A stretch of 64,000 nt of DNA, from the NCBI RefSeq assembly GCF_949987515.2, contig NC_082703.1, positions 14,098,680 through 14,162,679 on the forward strand, read 5' to 3'. A program made the translations under genes and the position numbers. This document shows positions 10,390 through 22,565 of this stretch, piece after piece (position 1 is the stretch's first letter; each line of letters opens with the position of its first letter). The notes beneath the pieces were generated by a model. That model worked only from the letters and a program-made list of their open reading frames with translations, was not told the DNA's origin and ran no database searches. The DNA comes from Delphinus delphis. Its lineage: Eukaryota > Chordata > Mammalia > Artiodactyla > Delphinidae.

Positions 10390-12431
10390 AATTCTTTAAT
10401 TTATTTATTTTTTAATACAGCAGGTTCTTATTAGTCATCAATTTTATACACATCAGTGTATACATGTCAATTCCAATAGCCCAATTCATCACACCACCAT
10501 CCCCACCCCCCCGCAGGTTCCCCCCCTTGGTGTCCATATGTTTGTTCTCTACATCTGTGTCTCAAATTCTGCCCTGAAAACCGGTTCATCTGTACCATTT
10601 TTCTAGGTTCCACATAACATGCATTAATATACGATATTTGTTTTTATTTTTCTGACTTACTTCACTCTGTATGACAGTCTCTAGATCCATCCACGTCTCA
10701 ACAAATGACTCAATTTCGTTCATTTTTATGGCTGAGTAATATTCCATTGTATATATGTACCACATCTTCTTTATCCATTCGTCTGTTGATGGGCATTTAG
10801 GTTGCTTCCATGACCTGTCTATTGTAAATAGTGCTGCGATGAACATTGGGGTGCATGTGTCTTTTTGAATTATGGTTTTCTCTGGGTATATGCCCAGTAG
10901 TGGGATTGCTGGGTCATATGGTAATTCTATTTTTAGTTTTTTAAGGAACCTCCATACTGTTCTCCATAGTGGCTGTATCAATTTACATTCCCACCAACAG
11001 TGCAAGAGGGTTCCCTTTTCTCCACACCCACTCCAGCATTTGTTGTTTGTAGATTTTCTGATGATGCCCATTCTAACTGGTGTGAGGTGATACCTCATTG
11101 TAGTTTTGATTTGCATTTCTCTAATAGTTAGTGATGTTGAGCAGCTTTTCATGTGCTTCTTGGCCATCTGTATGTCTTCTTTGGAGAAATGTCTATTTAG
11201 GTCTTCTGTCCATTTTTGGATTGGGTTGTTTGTTTCTTTAATATTGAGCTGCATGAGCTGTTTATATATTTTGGAGATTAATCCTTTGTCCATTGATTCG
11301 TTTGCAAATATTTTCTCCCATTCTGAGGGTTGTCTTTTCATCTTGTTTATGGTTTCCTTTGCTGTGCAAAAGCTTTTAAGTTTCATTAGGTCCCATTTGT
11401 TTATTCTTGTTTTTATTTCCATTACTCTAGGAGGTGGATCAAAAAAGACCTTGCTGTGATTTATGTCAAAGATGTTCTTCCTATGTTTTCCTCTAAGAGT
11501 TTTATAGTGTCCGATCTTACATTTAGGTCTCTAATCCATTTTGAGTTTATTTTTGTGTATGGTGTTAGGGAGTGGTCTAATTTCTTTCTTTTACATGTAG
11601 CTGTCCAGTTTTCCCAGCACCACTTATTGAAGAGACTGTCTTTTCTCCATTGTATATCCTTGCCTCCTTTGTCATAGATTAGTTGACCATAGGTGAGTGG
11701 GTTTATCTCTGGGCTTTTTATCTTGTTCCATTGATCTATGTTTCTGTTTTTGTGCCAGTACCATATTGTCTTGATTACTGTAGTTTTGTAGTATAGTCTG
11801 AAGTCAGGGAGTCTTATTCCTCCAGCTCCACTTTTTTCCCCCAAGACTGCTTTGGCTATTTGGGGTCTTTTGTGTCTCCATACAAATTTTAAGATTTTTT
11901 GTTCTAGTTCTGTAAAAAATGCCATTGTAAATTTGATAGGGATTGCACTGAATCTGTAGATTGCTTTGGGTAGTAGAGTCATTTTCACAGTATTGATTCT
12001 TCCAATCCAAGAACATGGTATATCTCTCCATCTGTTGGTATCATCTTTAATTTCTTTCATCAGTGTCTTATAGTTTTCTGCATACAGGTCTTTTGTCTCC
12101 CTAGGTAGGTTTATTCCTAGGTATTTTATTCTTTTTGTTGCAATGGTAAATGGGACTGTTTCCTTAATTTCTCTTTCAGATTTTTCATCATTAGTGTATA
12201 GGAATGCAAGAGATTTCTGTGCATTATTTTTGTATCCTGCAACTTTACCAAATTCATTGATTAGCTTTAGTAGTTTTCTGGTGGCACCTTTAGGATTCTC
12301 TATGTATAGTATCATGTCATCTGCAAACAGTGACAGTTTTACTTCTTTTCCAATTTGTATTCCTTTTCTTTTTCTTCTCTGATTGCCATGGCTAGGACTT
12401 CCAAAACTATGTTGTATAATAGTGGTGAGAT
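10390..12431 (-). mobile_element. 5'-truncated L1, about 2 kb, relatively young
   Basis: Minus-strand L1. The T-rich left edge corresponds to the poly(A) end, followed by the 3'UTR (10410-10585) and the last part of ORF2. Similarity to L1 stops near 12431 within the reverse transcriptase region. The frames are long for an inactive copy, so it is among the younger L1s here. I could not find a TSD, perhaps because the 5' junction was rearranged. Confidence 0.92.
10586..12431 (-). pseudogene. L1 ORF2 3' portion (reverse transcriptase end to C-terminus), frameshifted
   Basis: Minus-strand remnant of L1 ORF2p, the endonuclease/reverse transcriptase of LINE-1. The endonuclease and front of the reverse transcriptase are missing because of 5' truncation. 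The catalytic FADD motif is intact at 12316-12327. The frame continues to a stop at about 11461, where one C is missing relative to the related copy at 53255-55105, then resumes from 11422 to 10586. The second piece carries the conserved cysteine-rich segment C-x3-C-x7-H-x4-C ([10 protein letters not shown]...HCWWEC), typical of the ORF2p C-terminus. Codons upstream of about 12431 that extend the frame come from flanking DNA. Without its N-terminus and with the frameshift it cannot make a working enzyme. Confidence 0.9.
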
Positions 12432-12699
12432 TTGTTTTTGAGCCATCACTCTGGAGCAGAATAGAGAACTGGGAGAAGAGAAGCAGGCTTAGGAGGCTAT
12501 TGTAATTCTTCCGGTGACACATTTTAGACTTAGAGGCAATTATTCAGCATTTTTATTCCCATAATGAAAAACCACTTTCTAAAAAAAGTTATTATTCAGA
12601 GAGTGGAATTTAAGATTATAGGTACAGTTAAAGATTTTGGTGAATTTTAGCAACTATTCTGCCTACTATAAAATTGAGATAATTTATCTTCCATAAAGA
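12432..12699. other. Unassigned sequence
   Basis: Flank of the truncated L1; nothing recognised. Confidence 0.4.
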
Positions 12700-12800
12700 A
12701 ACAACAGTGGCTGCCATTCCCTGGTGCCTACTGTGTACCAGGCAAGGTGCAAAATATTTAGCTCACATCAACTCATTTTATCCTTTTGTAACAGGCTGTG
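12700..12800 (+). mobile_element. MIR fragment
   Basis: GTGCCTACTGTGTACCAGGC followed by CTCACATCAACTCATTTTAT matches the block of mammalian SINE/LINE-2 tails reading gcctactatgtgccaggc...ctcatttaatcc. MIR or L2 are both possible. Confidence 0.5.
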
Positions 12801-13689
12801 AAATGTGACTTTTCCTGTGTTCTCCGTGTGTTTGGCCGATACTTCAAAGCTAGAGAGCAACAGAAGCCAGACTATCTCTGCAGAACCAGTTCTGCCACCA
12901 TCACCCATCAACCACCTCCAAGCTACACAAGAGAAAGTGAAAAAGTCCACTAAAAATGTCTAGGGAGAGAGCATTCCTTTAGAGAGCACTGCTCTGTTGC
13001 CTGCTCCGCTTCTCCCCACCCACCTTCCAAAGCCCCCCATCCAAGCAGAAGCCAACTCCATTCTTTCTCAACACTGCATCATTACACTCTTCTGTAGAGT
13101 TGTTCTTCCCTGCCCTTGGATGGATATACGATCCATAGCATTTCTTGTCCCTTTTGGATATGAAACAGTCCAATAGCAAAATGCCAACCACACACTTAAC
13201 TCACAGTCTTTCCCCTCCTCAGGTCCATCCTGGCTGAGGCTGGGAAGCCTGCAGTGTGGCCAGGAGAGGGTTAGCACCGTTCTATTCCCTCACCTGGACT
13301 CTCTACTTGGTGTCCCCTACTTACTGTTCTCCTTTGGGATTCAAGGGAAGAGAGAGAGAAGAGCTGAGGGGCCGCAAATGTAGGATCAGACCCGGACTGT
13401 TATAATCTGCCCACTTACACATGGCAGATGGCCAAATAAGGGCTCATTATCTCCTGGAGGCATTTTGTGGGGATCTTGGAGACCCCCATTGGACTCAGCC
13501 AACTACCATTCCCTGCCTGGCCCCTCTGACTCCTACTTATTCTGACTCCCTGTAAGTCAGGATTGCTACCATCTGCCCTCTTCATCCCAGGCGATCTTCT
13601 CAGGTGAAGTCTTCCTCTCTTTCAACATAGATTAAGGTAGGTTCTCTCTCCAGGGTGCTCCTTTGGCCCACCATCACTCCTATGATGCT
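12801..13689. other. Unassigned sequence
   Basis: Pyrimidine-rich in places (13010-13080, 13560-13680). Two overlapping minus-strand frames at 12979-13277 look like chance frames. No family recognised. Confidence 0.5.
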
Positions 13690-14240
13690 TTCAAAATTTT
13701 TATAGCTTATATTCCATTTAAAGTTATTATAAAATATTGGCTATATTCCCTGGGCTGTACAATATATCCTTGTAGCTTATTTTATACATAATAGTTTGTA
13801 CCTCTTAATCCCCTACCCCATCTTGCCCCTCCCGCCTTCCCTTTCCCCACTGGTTACCACTAGTTTCTTCTCTATATCTGTAGAGTCTGCTTCTATTTTT
13901 TTATATTCACTCATTTGTTTTATTTTTAGATTCCACATATAGTGATACAGTATTTGTCTTTCTCTGTCTGACTTATTTCACTAAACATAATACCTCTAGG
14001 TCCATCCACATTGTTCCAAATGGCACGATTTCATTCTTTTTTATGGCTGAGTAATATTCCATTGTATGTATATACTGCATCTTCTTAATCCATTCATCTG
14101 TTGATGGGCACTGAGGTTGCTTCTGTATCTTGGCAATTGTAAATAATGCTGCTATGAACATTAGGGTGCATGTATCTTTTTGAATTAGTGTTTTAATTTT
14201 ATTTTTGGATATATTCCCAGGAGTGGAATTGCTGGATCAT
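13690..14240 (-). mobile_element. 5'-truncated L1 3' end
   Basis: Antisense L1: 3'UTR with TTCCCTGGGCTGTACAATAT near 13747, TAGATTCCACATATAGTGAT near 13928, then ORF2 C-terminal coding sequence with TGGCTGAGTAATATTCCATT near 14044. Similarity ends at GGAATTGCTGGATCATA. More diverged than the copy at 10390-12431. Confidence 0.88.
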
Positions 14241-14571
14241 ACAATACAACATGAAACTTCTGAGGACTTAAAAACTTATGTCATATCCTACAAAAATTTG
14301 AGAGGTAAACCCCGAAGGAGGACTGCCAGCTTGGAAACCAAACTCAGACTTGATAAAGGCAAACACGGAATAGTGAGTAAAATGTCACAAAACTTTCTGT
14401 ATTTAATGAAAGATTCTAAGTCAATAAATAAATGAAGTTAAAAATAAGGTCATTTACACTTATATGTTTGGCATTACACTGTGTCATTGTGTGGCACAGG
14501 AAAAAAATTACTTAATCTTTGCTTTTTGTACTTTAGCAGCAAGTGTCAGGGTCAGGAGGAAATAATTTAGG
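14241..14571. other. Unassigned sequence
   Basis: No recognisable element. Confidence 0.4.
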
Positions 14572-14642
14572 TTATAATATATATACATATATATATTATA
14601 TATATAATATATATATGTATATATATTATATAATGTATAATA
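14572..14642. repeat. (AT)-rich microsatellite
   Basis: Interrupted AT/TA dinucleotides with several long self-complementary stretches able to form cruciforms or hairpins. Confidence 0.95.
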
Positions 14643-14803
14643 TTAGCACTTGCTGTTTGTTAATTTATAAAAATTTTGATGAGTGGAAAATTAACTTTTC
14701 TGTTTCCAGTTTTCTGAGGTGTAAAATGAGGACAATGATATTTGTATCACAGGGTGAAAAGAATCGAGATGACAAATTTGTCCTTAGATCCCACAGCCCT
14801 TTA
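14643..14803. other. Unassigned sequence
   Basis: Nothing recognised. Confidence 0.4.
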
Positions 14804-15400
14804 TTTTTTTTTTTAATTGCAGTATAATTGATTTACAATGTCGTGTTAGTTTCAGGAGTACAGCAAAGTGATTCAGTTATACATATGTATAAAAATATTC
14901 TTTTTCAGATTCTTTTCCATTGTAGGTTATTATAAGATATTGAGTATAGTTCCCTGTGCTATACAGTAGGACCTTGTTGTTTACCTATTTTATATATAGT
15001 AGTGTGTGTCTGTTAATCTCAAGCTCCTGATTTATTCTTCCCCCCACCGCCTTTCCCTTTGGTAACCATAAGATTGTTTCCTATGTCTGTGTGTTTGTTT
15101 CTGTTTTGTAAATAAGTTCATTTGTATCATTTTTTAGATTCCACATATAAGTGATAGCATATATTTATCTTTCTCTGATTTACTTCACTAAGTATGATAA
15201 TCTCTGGGTCCATCCATCTTGCTGCAAATGGCATTATTTCATTCTTTTCTTATGGCTGAGTAATATTCTATTGTATAAATATACCACATCTTTATCCATT
15301 CATCTGTCGATGGACATTTAAGTGCTTCCGTGTTTTGACTATCGTAAATAGTGCCGCTGTGAACACTGGGGTGCATGTATCTTTTAGAATTAGAGTTTTC
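14804..15400 (-). mobile_element. 5'-truncated L1 3' end
   Basis: Antisense: poly(T), then ATTGCAGTATAATTGATTTA, GTTCCCTGTGCTATACAGTA, and the ORF2 C-terminal end (CTTATGGCTGAGTAATATTC), stopping near AGAATTAGAGTTTTCATC. The 3'UTR type differs from the 13690 copy. No clear TSD. Confidence 0.88.
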
Positions 15401-15499
15401 ATCTTTTCCCACATCCCGTTCCAGATACTGCCCCAGGACTCAGCTTCTCCCCAAAGTAAGTCTCAAAAGAGCTGCCCTCATGCCTACGTTCTCACTCAC

Positions 15500-15790
15500 T
15501 CTTTTCTCCTCAGCCCTCTCCAGTCAGTTCTCTGTCCCTCACATTCCATGGACATGGCTCCCATCAAGTTCACCCATGACTTCTATCTGTCATCTCGCAG
15601 TCAATTTTCTGTCCTTAGAGTAGCATTTTCACAGCTGAACACTCTGTCCTTCTGGAAACACATTTTTCTCCAGGCTTCCAAGACTTCACTGTTGTCTGGA
15701 ATTCCTCCAACTGCACAGTTCTTTTTCTGTCTCTCTGGTTCCCTGGTGGATTTCTAAATGTGGAAGTGTCCAGGACTGTCCTGGGACCCT
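15500..15790 (+). mobile_element. L2 ORF2-region fragment
   Basis: Decayed coding segment of LINE-2: CAAGTTCACCCATGACTTCT, GTCAATTTTCTGTCCTTAGA, ACACTCTGTCCTTCTGGAAA, GGCTTCCAAGACTTCACTGT, then a CTAAATGTGGAAGTGTCCAG end, in the order of the L2 reverse transcriptase region. No intact frame. Confidence 0.65.
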
Positions 15791-15904
15791 TGTCCAGGAG
15801 TGAAAGCCCTAGTGTGGGCAGGAGACTCATAAGAGCAGAAACAGTAGAAGTGAGATGGAGGTTTGTGAAATGTAAGGGATGTGCCTTCCCCAACGTGCTA
15901 CCTT

Positions 15905-16130
15905 GTGTTTACTCGCCTCTCTGAATTTCAGTTTCTAGAGCTCTGAAGTGGGAATAATGATACCACTTAGTGATCTTAAGAGAATTAGATGAGATCATGT
16001 ATGTAAGCACTCAGCATGGCACTTGGTGCATGTAAATGCCCAACGAATGGTAGCTATTATGATCATTACTATTATTATTGGGATCAAGTGACATGAAAAT
16101 GCCTGAAATATAGCAGGTACTCAATAGACA
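15905..16130 (+). mobile_element. MIR, with a second short MIR/L2 tail
   Basis: Core and tail of MIR: TGAATTTCAGTTTCTAGAGC, GTGGGAATAATGATACCACT, GATGAGATCATGTATGTAAG, then CAACGAATGGTAGCTATTAT. A second tail-like piece, ATAGCAGGTACTCAATAGAC, follows at 16110. Confidence 0.75.
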
Positions 16131-17411
16131 AAAACCCAGTTGGTTGGGTTTTTGTCAGCAGGGTTGACGAAGTAGCATCTGTGAGGTGGAACATTTTGGT
16201 GTTTTGATACCCTGATTTTCCAGTTTAGGCCTGAGATTGGAGAAAGAATGACTCGGTGAGGGCAACCAGGAGGGAGGCAAGGTGTGGGAGGTCCGAGGTC
16301 TCATCTATACATAGTGAGGTGGTTTTGGTAGATTGTTATGAATAAAAGGATGGCTGATGTGAGGGGAAGATGAATGAGGTGGATTGATATGGGCTCCCAA
16401 CTACCTCGTTCACTGATCCCAACAAATACAATGCTTGGCAAGTGCTGGAAAAATAACTGGAAGACACTTGTCAAGGCCCAGGATGGCAGACCTGCAATAT
16501 ACTTCAGCTGACTTTGGGTTCCACCTAATGGAATGAAGTGGTACTTCATTCTCTGAAAAGTCTGGATCTTACGGTCATCTTTAGACCCAACTGTTATCAG
16601 TAAAAGGGATGGCGTTTTTTGTGTGCGTTTATGTTTATATTTGTTATAAATCTACACATACCTTGTACCAATACGAGCTTATTTAGCATAACTCTAGAAT
16701 GTGTCCCATCTGAGTGCTATAGGAAAGCAGAGGCATGGACGTGCGGTAATTTCCTCGGGTTACTCCAGTGAGTTTTATGACTTTCGTTGCTAGAAATTAA
16801 TGCTCATTACACGTTGCCCAGAACACAGAACATCCAATGCCTCGCGTCAGACCACCCACGGGGCAATAGGTGTTTATGCGGCACGACTGGGGGTCCTGTG
16901 GCTCTACCCACCTGGCCAGAGACCTGGAGGCTGCTCGTACCTCTTACCTTCGTCGTCTTCTCCTGGGCGACGGTTACCTTGGCCTCCTCGCTTGGCAGGG
17001 CAGTACGACAGCCTGTTTTACAAAACTTCTTTACCCACTGTTATCCTTCCACTTGTCAGTAGGTGTCAGCAAATCTCAGGGAGTAAAATACACTGTCCCT
17101 AGATGTGGTCTTTTGTCACTAAAGTGGGGGTGGGGGAGAGGGATGAAGAAAAAGGATAGTGATTTACAAACAGTGTCTATTTCAGAGTTTGCGAAGGTTT
17201 CCGTGAAAGACGTAGAGTGTCGTTCTTCAAAAGTTCCTTGACCTTGGGGTCTAAATACCAGGAGAGTCCTTCGAGGGCTCTGTCACTTTTGGTTCTTAAG
17301 TGGCTTAAACTCTCTGGGCCACCGCTTACTCAGCTGTGAAAATGAGAGCAAAGCCCTACCTGCCTTTCAGGATGAAGTGCCACAGAATGTGTGAGGCTCC
17401 TTTTTAAAGTT
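16131..17411. other. Unassigned sequence with a CpG-dense patch (about 16735-17225)
   Basis: I recognise no repeat. Between 16735 and 17225 CpG dinucleotides are unusually dense for this window (CTCGCGTC, TGCGGCACGAC, TTCGTCGTC, GGGCGACGG), followed by more scattered CpGs to 17225. Open frames across 16787-17241 overlap in several phases and have no recognisable domain. Confidence 0.5.
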
Positions 17412-17419
17412 AACTATAG

Positions 17420-17551
17420 GGAATTCCCTGGCGGTCCAGTGGTTAGGACTCTGCACTTCCACTGCAAGGGCCTGGGTTCGATCCTGGGCTGGGGAACTAA
17501 GATCCCACAAGCCGCAAGGAGCAGCCAAACAAATAAATAGATAAATAAATA
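17420..17551 (+). mobile_element. CHR-1-like SINE
   Basis: Sense copy: GGAATTCCCTGGCGGTCCAG, B-box-like GGTTCGATCC, GGGGAACTAAGATCCCACAA, and an AAATA-rich tail. TSD AACTATAG at 17412-17419 and 17552-17559. Confidence 0.95.
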
Positions 17552-17559
17552 AACTATAG

Positions 17560-17965
17560 CACCCTCTGGAAGTAGAGTATTAGTAAAACATTTTTGGTGA
17601 GAAACACGACTGTCTTCCCTCATTGCTTCTTCTGCCGGCACTAACTCAATTTATACTAAAAACTTGATTGACAGCCTCTGCACAGATAGAATTGGTGATC
17701 TGAGGGTAGGAGAAGGTGCAGAGATGGAACACTTCTTGGTTTGCAGGAAGGTTCCTGGTACATCTGAGCACTGGGTCTTCTGGAGCATCCTGGGACATAC
17801 ACTTTGTTGCAACTGCATGAAATGCAGCTCTTCCCTTTGACATTCTGTTTTCCCAGGTGGAGGAAGCAGGAGAACCAAGTAGAGATCTGTTCCTTCCAAT
17901 CTGCAACTTGCCTGGGGCTGGGGAGTTCTTGTGAAGGTGTCTGGCTCTACTGGACTCTGAGTGAA
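17560..17965. other. Unassigned sequence
   Basis: Two overlapping minus-strand frames (17646-18062) have no recognisable domain. No repeat identified. Confidence 0.4.
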
Positions 17966-18090
17966 AGGAGGGTTTATTAGTTTCTTGTAGCTGCTGTAAC
18001 AACTGATCATGGAAATTTATTCTCTCACAGTCTGGAAACTGGAAGTCTGAAATATTTTCCATCTGGAAACTCAGGGAGAATTAATTCCTT
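17966..18090 (-). mobile_element. MLT1-like fragment (antisense)
   Basis: GTTTCTTGTAGCTGCTGTAA, AAATTTATTCTCTCACAGTC and TGGAAGTCTGAAAT follow the antisense start of an MLT1-type LTR. Confidence 0.55.
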
Positions 18091-18212
18091 GCTTGTCCTG
18101 ATTTGGGGGGTTTATGGTAGAGCCTGGGATTCTGCATTTCTAACAAACTCCCAGGTGATGCTGTTGGTCCATGGACCACATTTTGAGTAGCAGGTGTAAA
18201 GCACTGGGGTTT
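18091..18212 (+). mobile_element. MER5A-type hAT-Charlie fragment
   Basis: TTCTGCATTTCTAACAAACT, CCCAGGTGATGCTGTTGGTC and GGACCACATTTTGAGTAGCA match the second half of MER5A, a small non-autonomous hAT DNA transposon. Confidence 0.85.
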
Positions 18213-20611
18213 TGGTTTTGGTTTTTTTGCAAGAGATAATGGAATTACAATCATTTCTCTTCTAATGAATATTCAGTTCACAAATAACAAATTTATGCCC
18301 CGCTTCTCTGTCTCCCTGCCTTTCTGAATACACTGTAAGTTTTCTTTTCAATACTGAATCATGGTATAATCTTTCTGAAGACATCTCACACGGCAATTAA
18401 ACCTAGCACATGTAGTACCAACAATGCACATAATCCCGCTGAAGTGATGACAACAGCAACAGCTGTGAACAAGTTTGCACATGCTGGCAATGACAACTAG
18501 GTCACATTGATGCCTGGAGGCCAGCGATTGTAAGATGCTTGGGATTATAAGATATGTTTCAATTTCAGAGAGTTCAGACATGTCAAAATGTGAAAAAAAT
18601 GTGCATCTTAGAATCAATGCAAAATGGAAAGTAATTTATTCTTTTTGTTTCTTACATTTCCCTCTTTCCTACTTCTTTGCTCTTGAAATTTGCATCACCG
18701 ATTGATTTAACTTAATGTCTGCTGTCAACTGGCTTTGCTTTTGAGTGGGTGAGTTCTCTACCCCATCCAGACCCATCCAAGGTTCTGCACAAGTGGTGAG
18801 GGCAGTGCCACCCCATGACCTTGTTTGAGGGTCTCCGTACTGGAGACGACAGTCACCTTCCAGCCAGCCCGGCTACCCATCCTCTTCCTCAGAAGCCGCT
18901 GGGGGTCCGTGAGTCATCAGCCCTCATGGATACCTTCTTTGGCATGGCCACACCTTCTGAGAGCTTGAAAGACCAGCGTGCTGCTGGCAGGCTAGTAATG
19001 CACTGAGCTTAACACAAGGTAGGTGCTTAGAAAATGTCTGCTGAATGCCTTAGAGCGATAAGCCGAGCCTGATCCGCGATGCCTGAACTTCTTAAGTTAC
19101 GGTGGATGCATTTTATCTCGGGGGACTGTGGGCTGCAGCAGTGCTTCCTGTCACCTCGAGGTGGGGTCGAGGTGAGCAGTTACGCTAGGAATTCTTCTCA
19201 CAAATTCACATGTTATCAACCCCTGACCTGGAGTGAAATATCATCATAAAGAAGGGATAGGATAAATAAACACACGATGAATTTAATCTCTAGACCCACA
19301 TTTCCCTCAAATATTTTCCATGCAAAAACATTTGCGTTTCCAGGGATTAATAGGTGTGCCAAAGAAATGACTCCGCCGACTATGTGAAGTAAACACACAC
19401 CTCCACTTACCTCCCACTGAGCTCAACTATAAAACTTGGACAGAATACATATCAAATAGGTTTGGGAATTTCTGGGATAAACCAAGGTAAATAGGTTTCT
19501 CTTCTGCACAAACCTGGATCGCCTTTTTTTTTTTTTTTTTTTTTTAATATTAGGAAAACTAGAATCTAATAGGTATTTGAGGGGGGAAGAGGAATACTTC
19601 ATACTGATAAATGATCCACCAGGTCAGTATAACAGTCATGATTTCTATACATCTTGAAACCTGGGTCATCTTTATTAAAGGTTGTGAAACTCTAAAAGGG
19701 GCCGATTTGTATTTTAGTGTTTTGCAAGCAATTTGATTATGATTTTTTTTCCTCAAAGAATATCCCAAGAGATACGCTGCTTGTTTCCATGGGTCCTATG
19801 GTCCCCCACGTGCATTAGGTGGATATGACACCACACACAGCTCACCTGGAAATCACACTTTTTTTGACAACTGTCATATTTCAGGGAAAACAACCTGTCA
19901 ATTCATGGTGACTTTAACTTGGCCTATCGGATGCGGGGTTACAAATGGTCACTTCTTTTAGTTTCTCATTATACCAGGCTTGCTATTTTTCCCTACTGAG
20001 TGATTCGTGTAGCAATAATTAATGTAATTACATAATAGGATTAACTTTCCTTCCCTATAACTCAGTAAGTTTGATGGACCAAGAGGACAAGGGAAACAAA
20101 AGTAATGAAGCAGCTTATAATTGTACAGAGATGAATAGCTACATTTAGCACTGCTGGAGAGTTGACGTTGAGCAGATTGGGAACTTTGAGATATTTCTTT
20201 AATACTGTATTGGGGATGCAGAAGAAGGAAAACCAACAAAGAGCTTTGTTGGAAAACAGGTTGAGAAAAAAAATCAACACTTTCAAGATAACATTTGCTC
20301 AGACATAGACTTTGTTTTAAACACTGTTTCAGGTAGGATTAAGTATATTAGATTTTTTTCAGTGTTACAAATTATCACAAACACAGAGGTTGCTCAAATG
20401 TAGTGTATATAGTGTGTAGTGTATAGTATATAGCTCTAACTTATCACTGTCTTCCTGTAAGTGATAATTACGACTTCATGTATAGTATGAGTACCTTAAA
20501 AGAGAATATTTCAATTTCCTCCTTCCTGGTTGTTATGCTGTTGTTGTCACGTTTTGCTTATATATATATATTATAAACTCCACAATACAATGCTATTATT
20601 TATGATTAAAC
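18213..20611. other. Unassigned sequence, with a poly(T) run and a weak MIR tail
   Basis: No gene found. It includes a 22-base T-run (19524-19545), a probable MIR tail near 18990-19050 (CACAAGGTAGGTGCTTAGAA), a short TA-rich tract near 20558, and a perfect 12-bp palindrome at 19152-19163. The minus-strand frame at 18348-18617 has no recognisable domain. Confidence 0.5.
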
Positions 20612-20622
20612 AGTCAATTATC

Positions 20623-20980
20623 GGGACTTCCCTGGTGGTGCAGTGGTTAAGAATCCGCCTGCCAATGCAGGGGATGCAGCTTTGATCCCTGGTCTGAGAA
20701 GATCCCACATGCCGCAGAGCAACAAAGCCCATGCGCCACAACTACTGAGCCCGTGCTCTAGAGCCCACGAGTCACAACTACTGAGCCCATGCACCACAAC
20801 TACTGCGCCTGCACTCTAGAGCCTGTGCTCCGCAACAAGAGAAGCCACCGCAATGAGAAGACTGCACACCACAACGAAGAGTAGCCCCCACTCGCCGCAA
20901 CTAGAGAAAGCCCGCATGCAGCAACAAAGACCCAACACAGCCAAAAGTAAATAAAATAAATAAATTAAAAAAACAAAAAA
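20623..20980 (+). mobile_element. CHR-type SINE, long subtype
   Basis: Sense copy of about 350 bp: GGGACTTCCCTGGTGGTGCA, repeats of CACAACTACTGAGCC in the middle, CAAAGACCCAACACAGCCAA, and an A/T-rich tail. TSD AGTCAATTATC at 20612-20622 and 20981-20991, exact. Confidence 0.97.
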
Positions 20981-22565
20981 AGTCAATTATCTTATAAAGA
21001 GATTTAATTTAAAAATCACATATACTTACCATTTCCAGTGCTTTTTGTATAGATGCATATTTTCATCTGGTATCATTTTCCTTCTGCCTGAAAGACTATT
21101 TAAAATTTCCTGTCGTGTGGGTTTGCTGGTGAATTCTTCAAGTTTTTGTGTGTCTGAAAACGTCTTTATTTTACCTTTGTTTTTGAAAGATATCCTTGCT
21201 GGTTGTAAAATTCTAGCTTGACAGTTTTTGTCTTTTAGTATTTTAAAGAGATTGTCTTGCTAACATTGTTTCTAGTGAAAAATCTGCTCTCATCTTTAGC
21301 TTTGTGTCTCTTTGTGTAACATCTCATCTTTTTCTCTGGCTGCTATAAATTTTCTGTTTATCACTGGTTTCTTTAGCAATTTGATTAAGATAGGCCTTGA
21401 TGTAATTCTCTTCATGCTTATTTTGCTTGGGGGTTTGTTGAGCTTCTTGGATCTGTGGGTTTCCAGTTTTAATTAAATTTGGAATATTTTCAGCCATTAT
21501 TTCTTCAAATATTATTTCCATGACCTCTCTCTCTCCTCTCCTTGGGTGATTCTAATTACACACGTATTAGGCCACTTGACTTGATACCCTTCATTAAAAA
21601 AATTTTTTTTTTCTCTTTGTGTTATATTTTGGGTAGTTTCTATTGCCATGTTTTCAAGTTTACAAATGTATTCTTATGACTGTCTAATTTACTATTAATC
21701 CCATCTGTTTATTTTTCATTTCAGATGTTGCAGTTTTCATCTGTAGTTCAATCTGGGTATTTTTGGTTTTTTAAAAAAAACTTTCTTTACATCCGTACTT
21801 AACCTTTTGAATATCTGGATTATAGTTATAATAACTGTTTTAACATTCTTGTTTATCAGTTCAGTTCTGATTGATTGATTCCTCATTATGGGTTATGTGT
21901 TCCTCATACTTTGAATGTCTGGTAATCCTTGATTGGATGCCAGCCATTGTGATTATTACTTTCTTTGGATGCTGGATATTTTCTTTTCCTATAGTCATTC
22001 TTGAGCTTTGCTCTGGGATGCAATTAAGTTACTTGAAAGCCGTTTGAACTCTTCGGGTCAATGTTCTAATTTGTGAAGTGGATCTGGTACAGTATTTGGT
22101 AGGTGTCTAAATTTTTCCCACTACTGAGGCATAGCATTCCTGAGTATTCTGCCCAGTGTCCCAAAACGTTTGATTTTTTTTCTAGGCTGACTAGTGGGAA
22201 TAGGCTACATTCTTGGCCCTTTGTGAGAATTGGGTGCTTTTTATCTAATCCTGTCAGGTTGCTTTTTCCTCTGGCAAGGGGTAGTATCTTCACATTCATG
22301 TAGTGGTCAGAACTCTGCTGTATACTCCAGGGGACATCTTCCACATCTCCAGGGTTCCCTCTCCGTGCAGCTGTTTCCTCTCTGGCACTCTGTTTGGTAC
22401 TCGAGCTGCCTTGGGCTCCCTGGATTCTCATCCCCATCTCCCTACTACGGAGAGTCCACCAGGCTCTGCCCGGGTCTCGCCTTCCTATGCCACAGAGCAG
22501 AAACCCTCTCAAGGCAGGAAGCTGGGACAATAGTAGGGCTCACCTAATTTGTTTCCCATTCTTCA

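Noticed and set aside
10872..11459. Plus-strand frames across the L1 (117 codons and less)
   Set aside because: They are antisense shadows of ORF2.
14572..14642. Replication origin or attachment site
   Set aside because: Only an AT microsatellite; nothing supports more.
16787..17241. Three overlapping frames in the CpG-dense patch
   Set aside because: Frames overlap in different phases with no domain or supporting start; CpG content inflates open frames.
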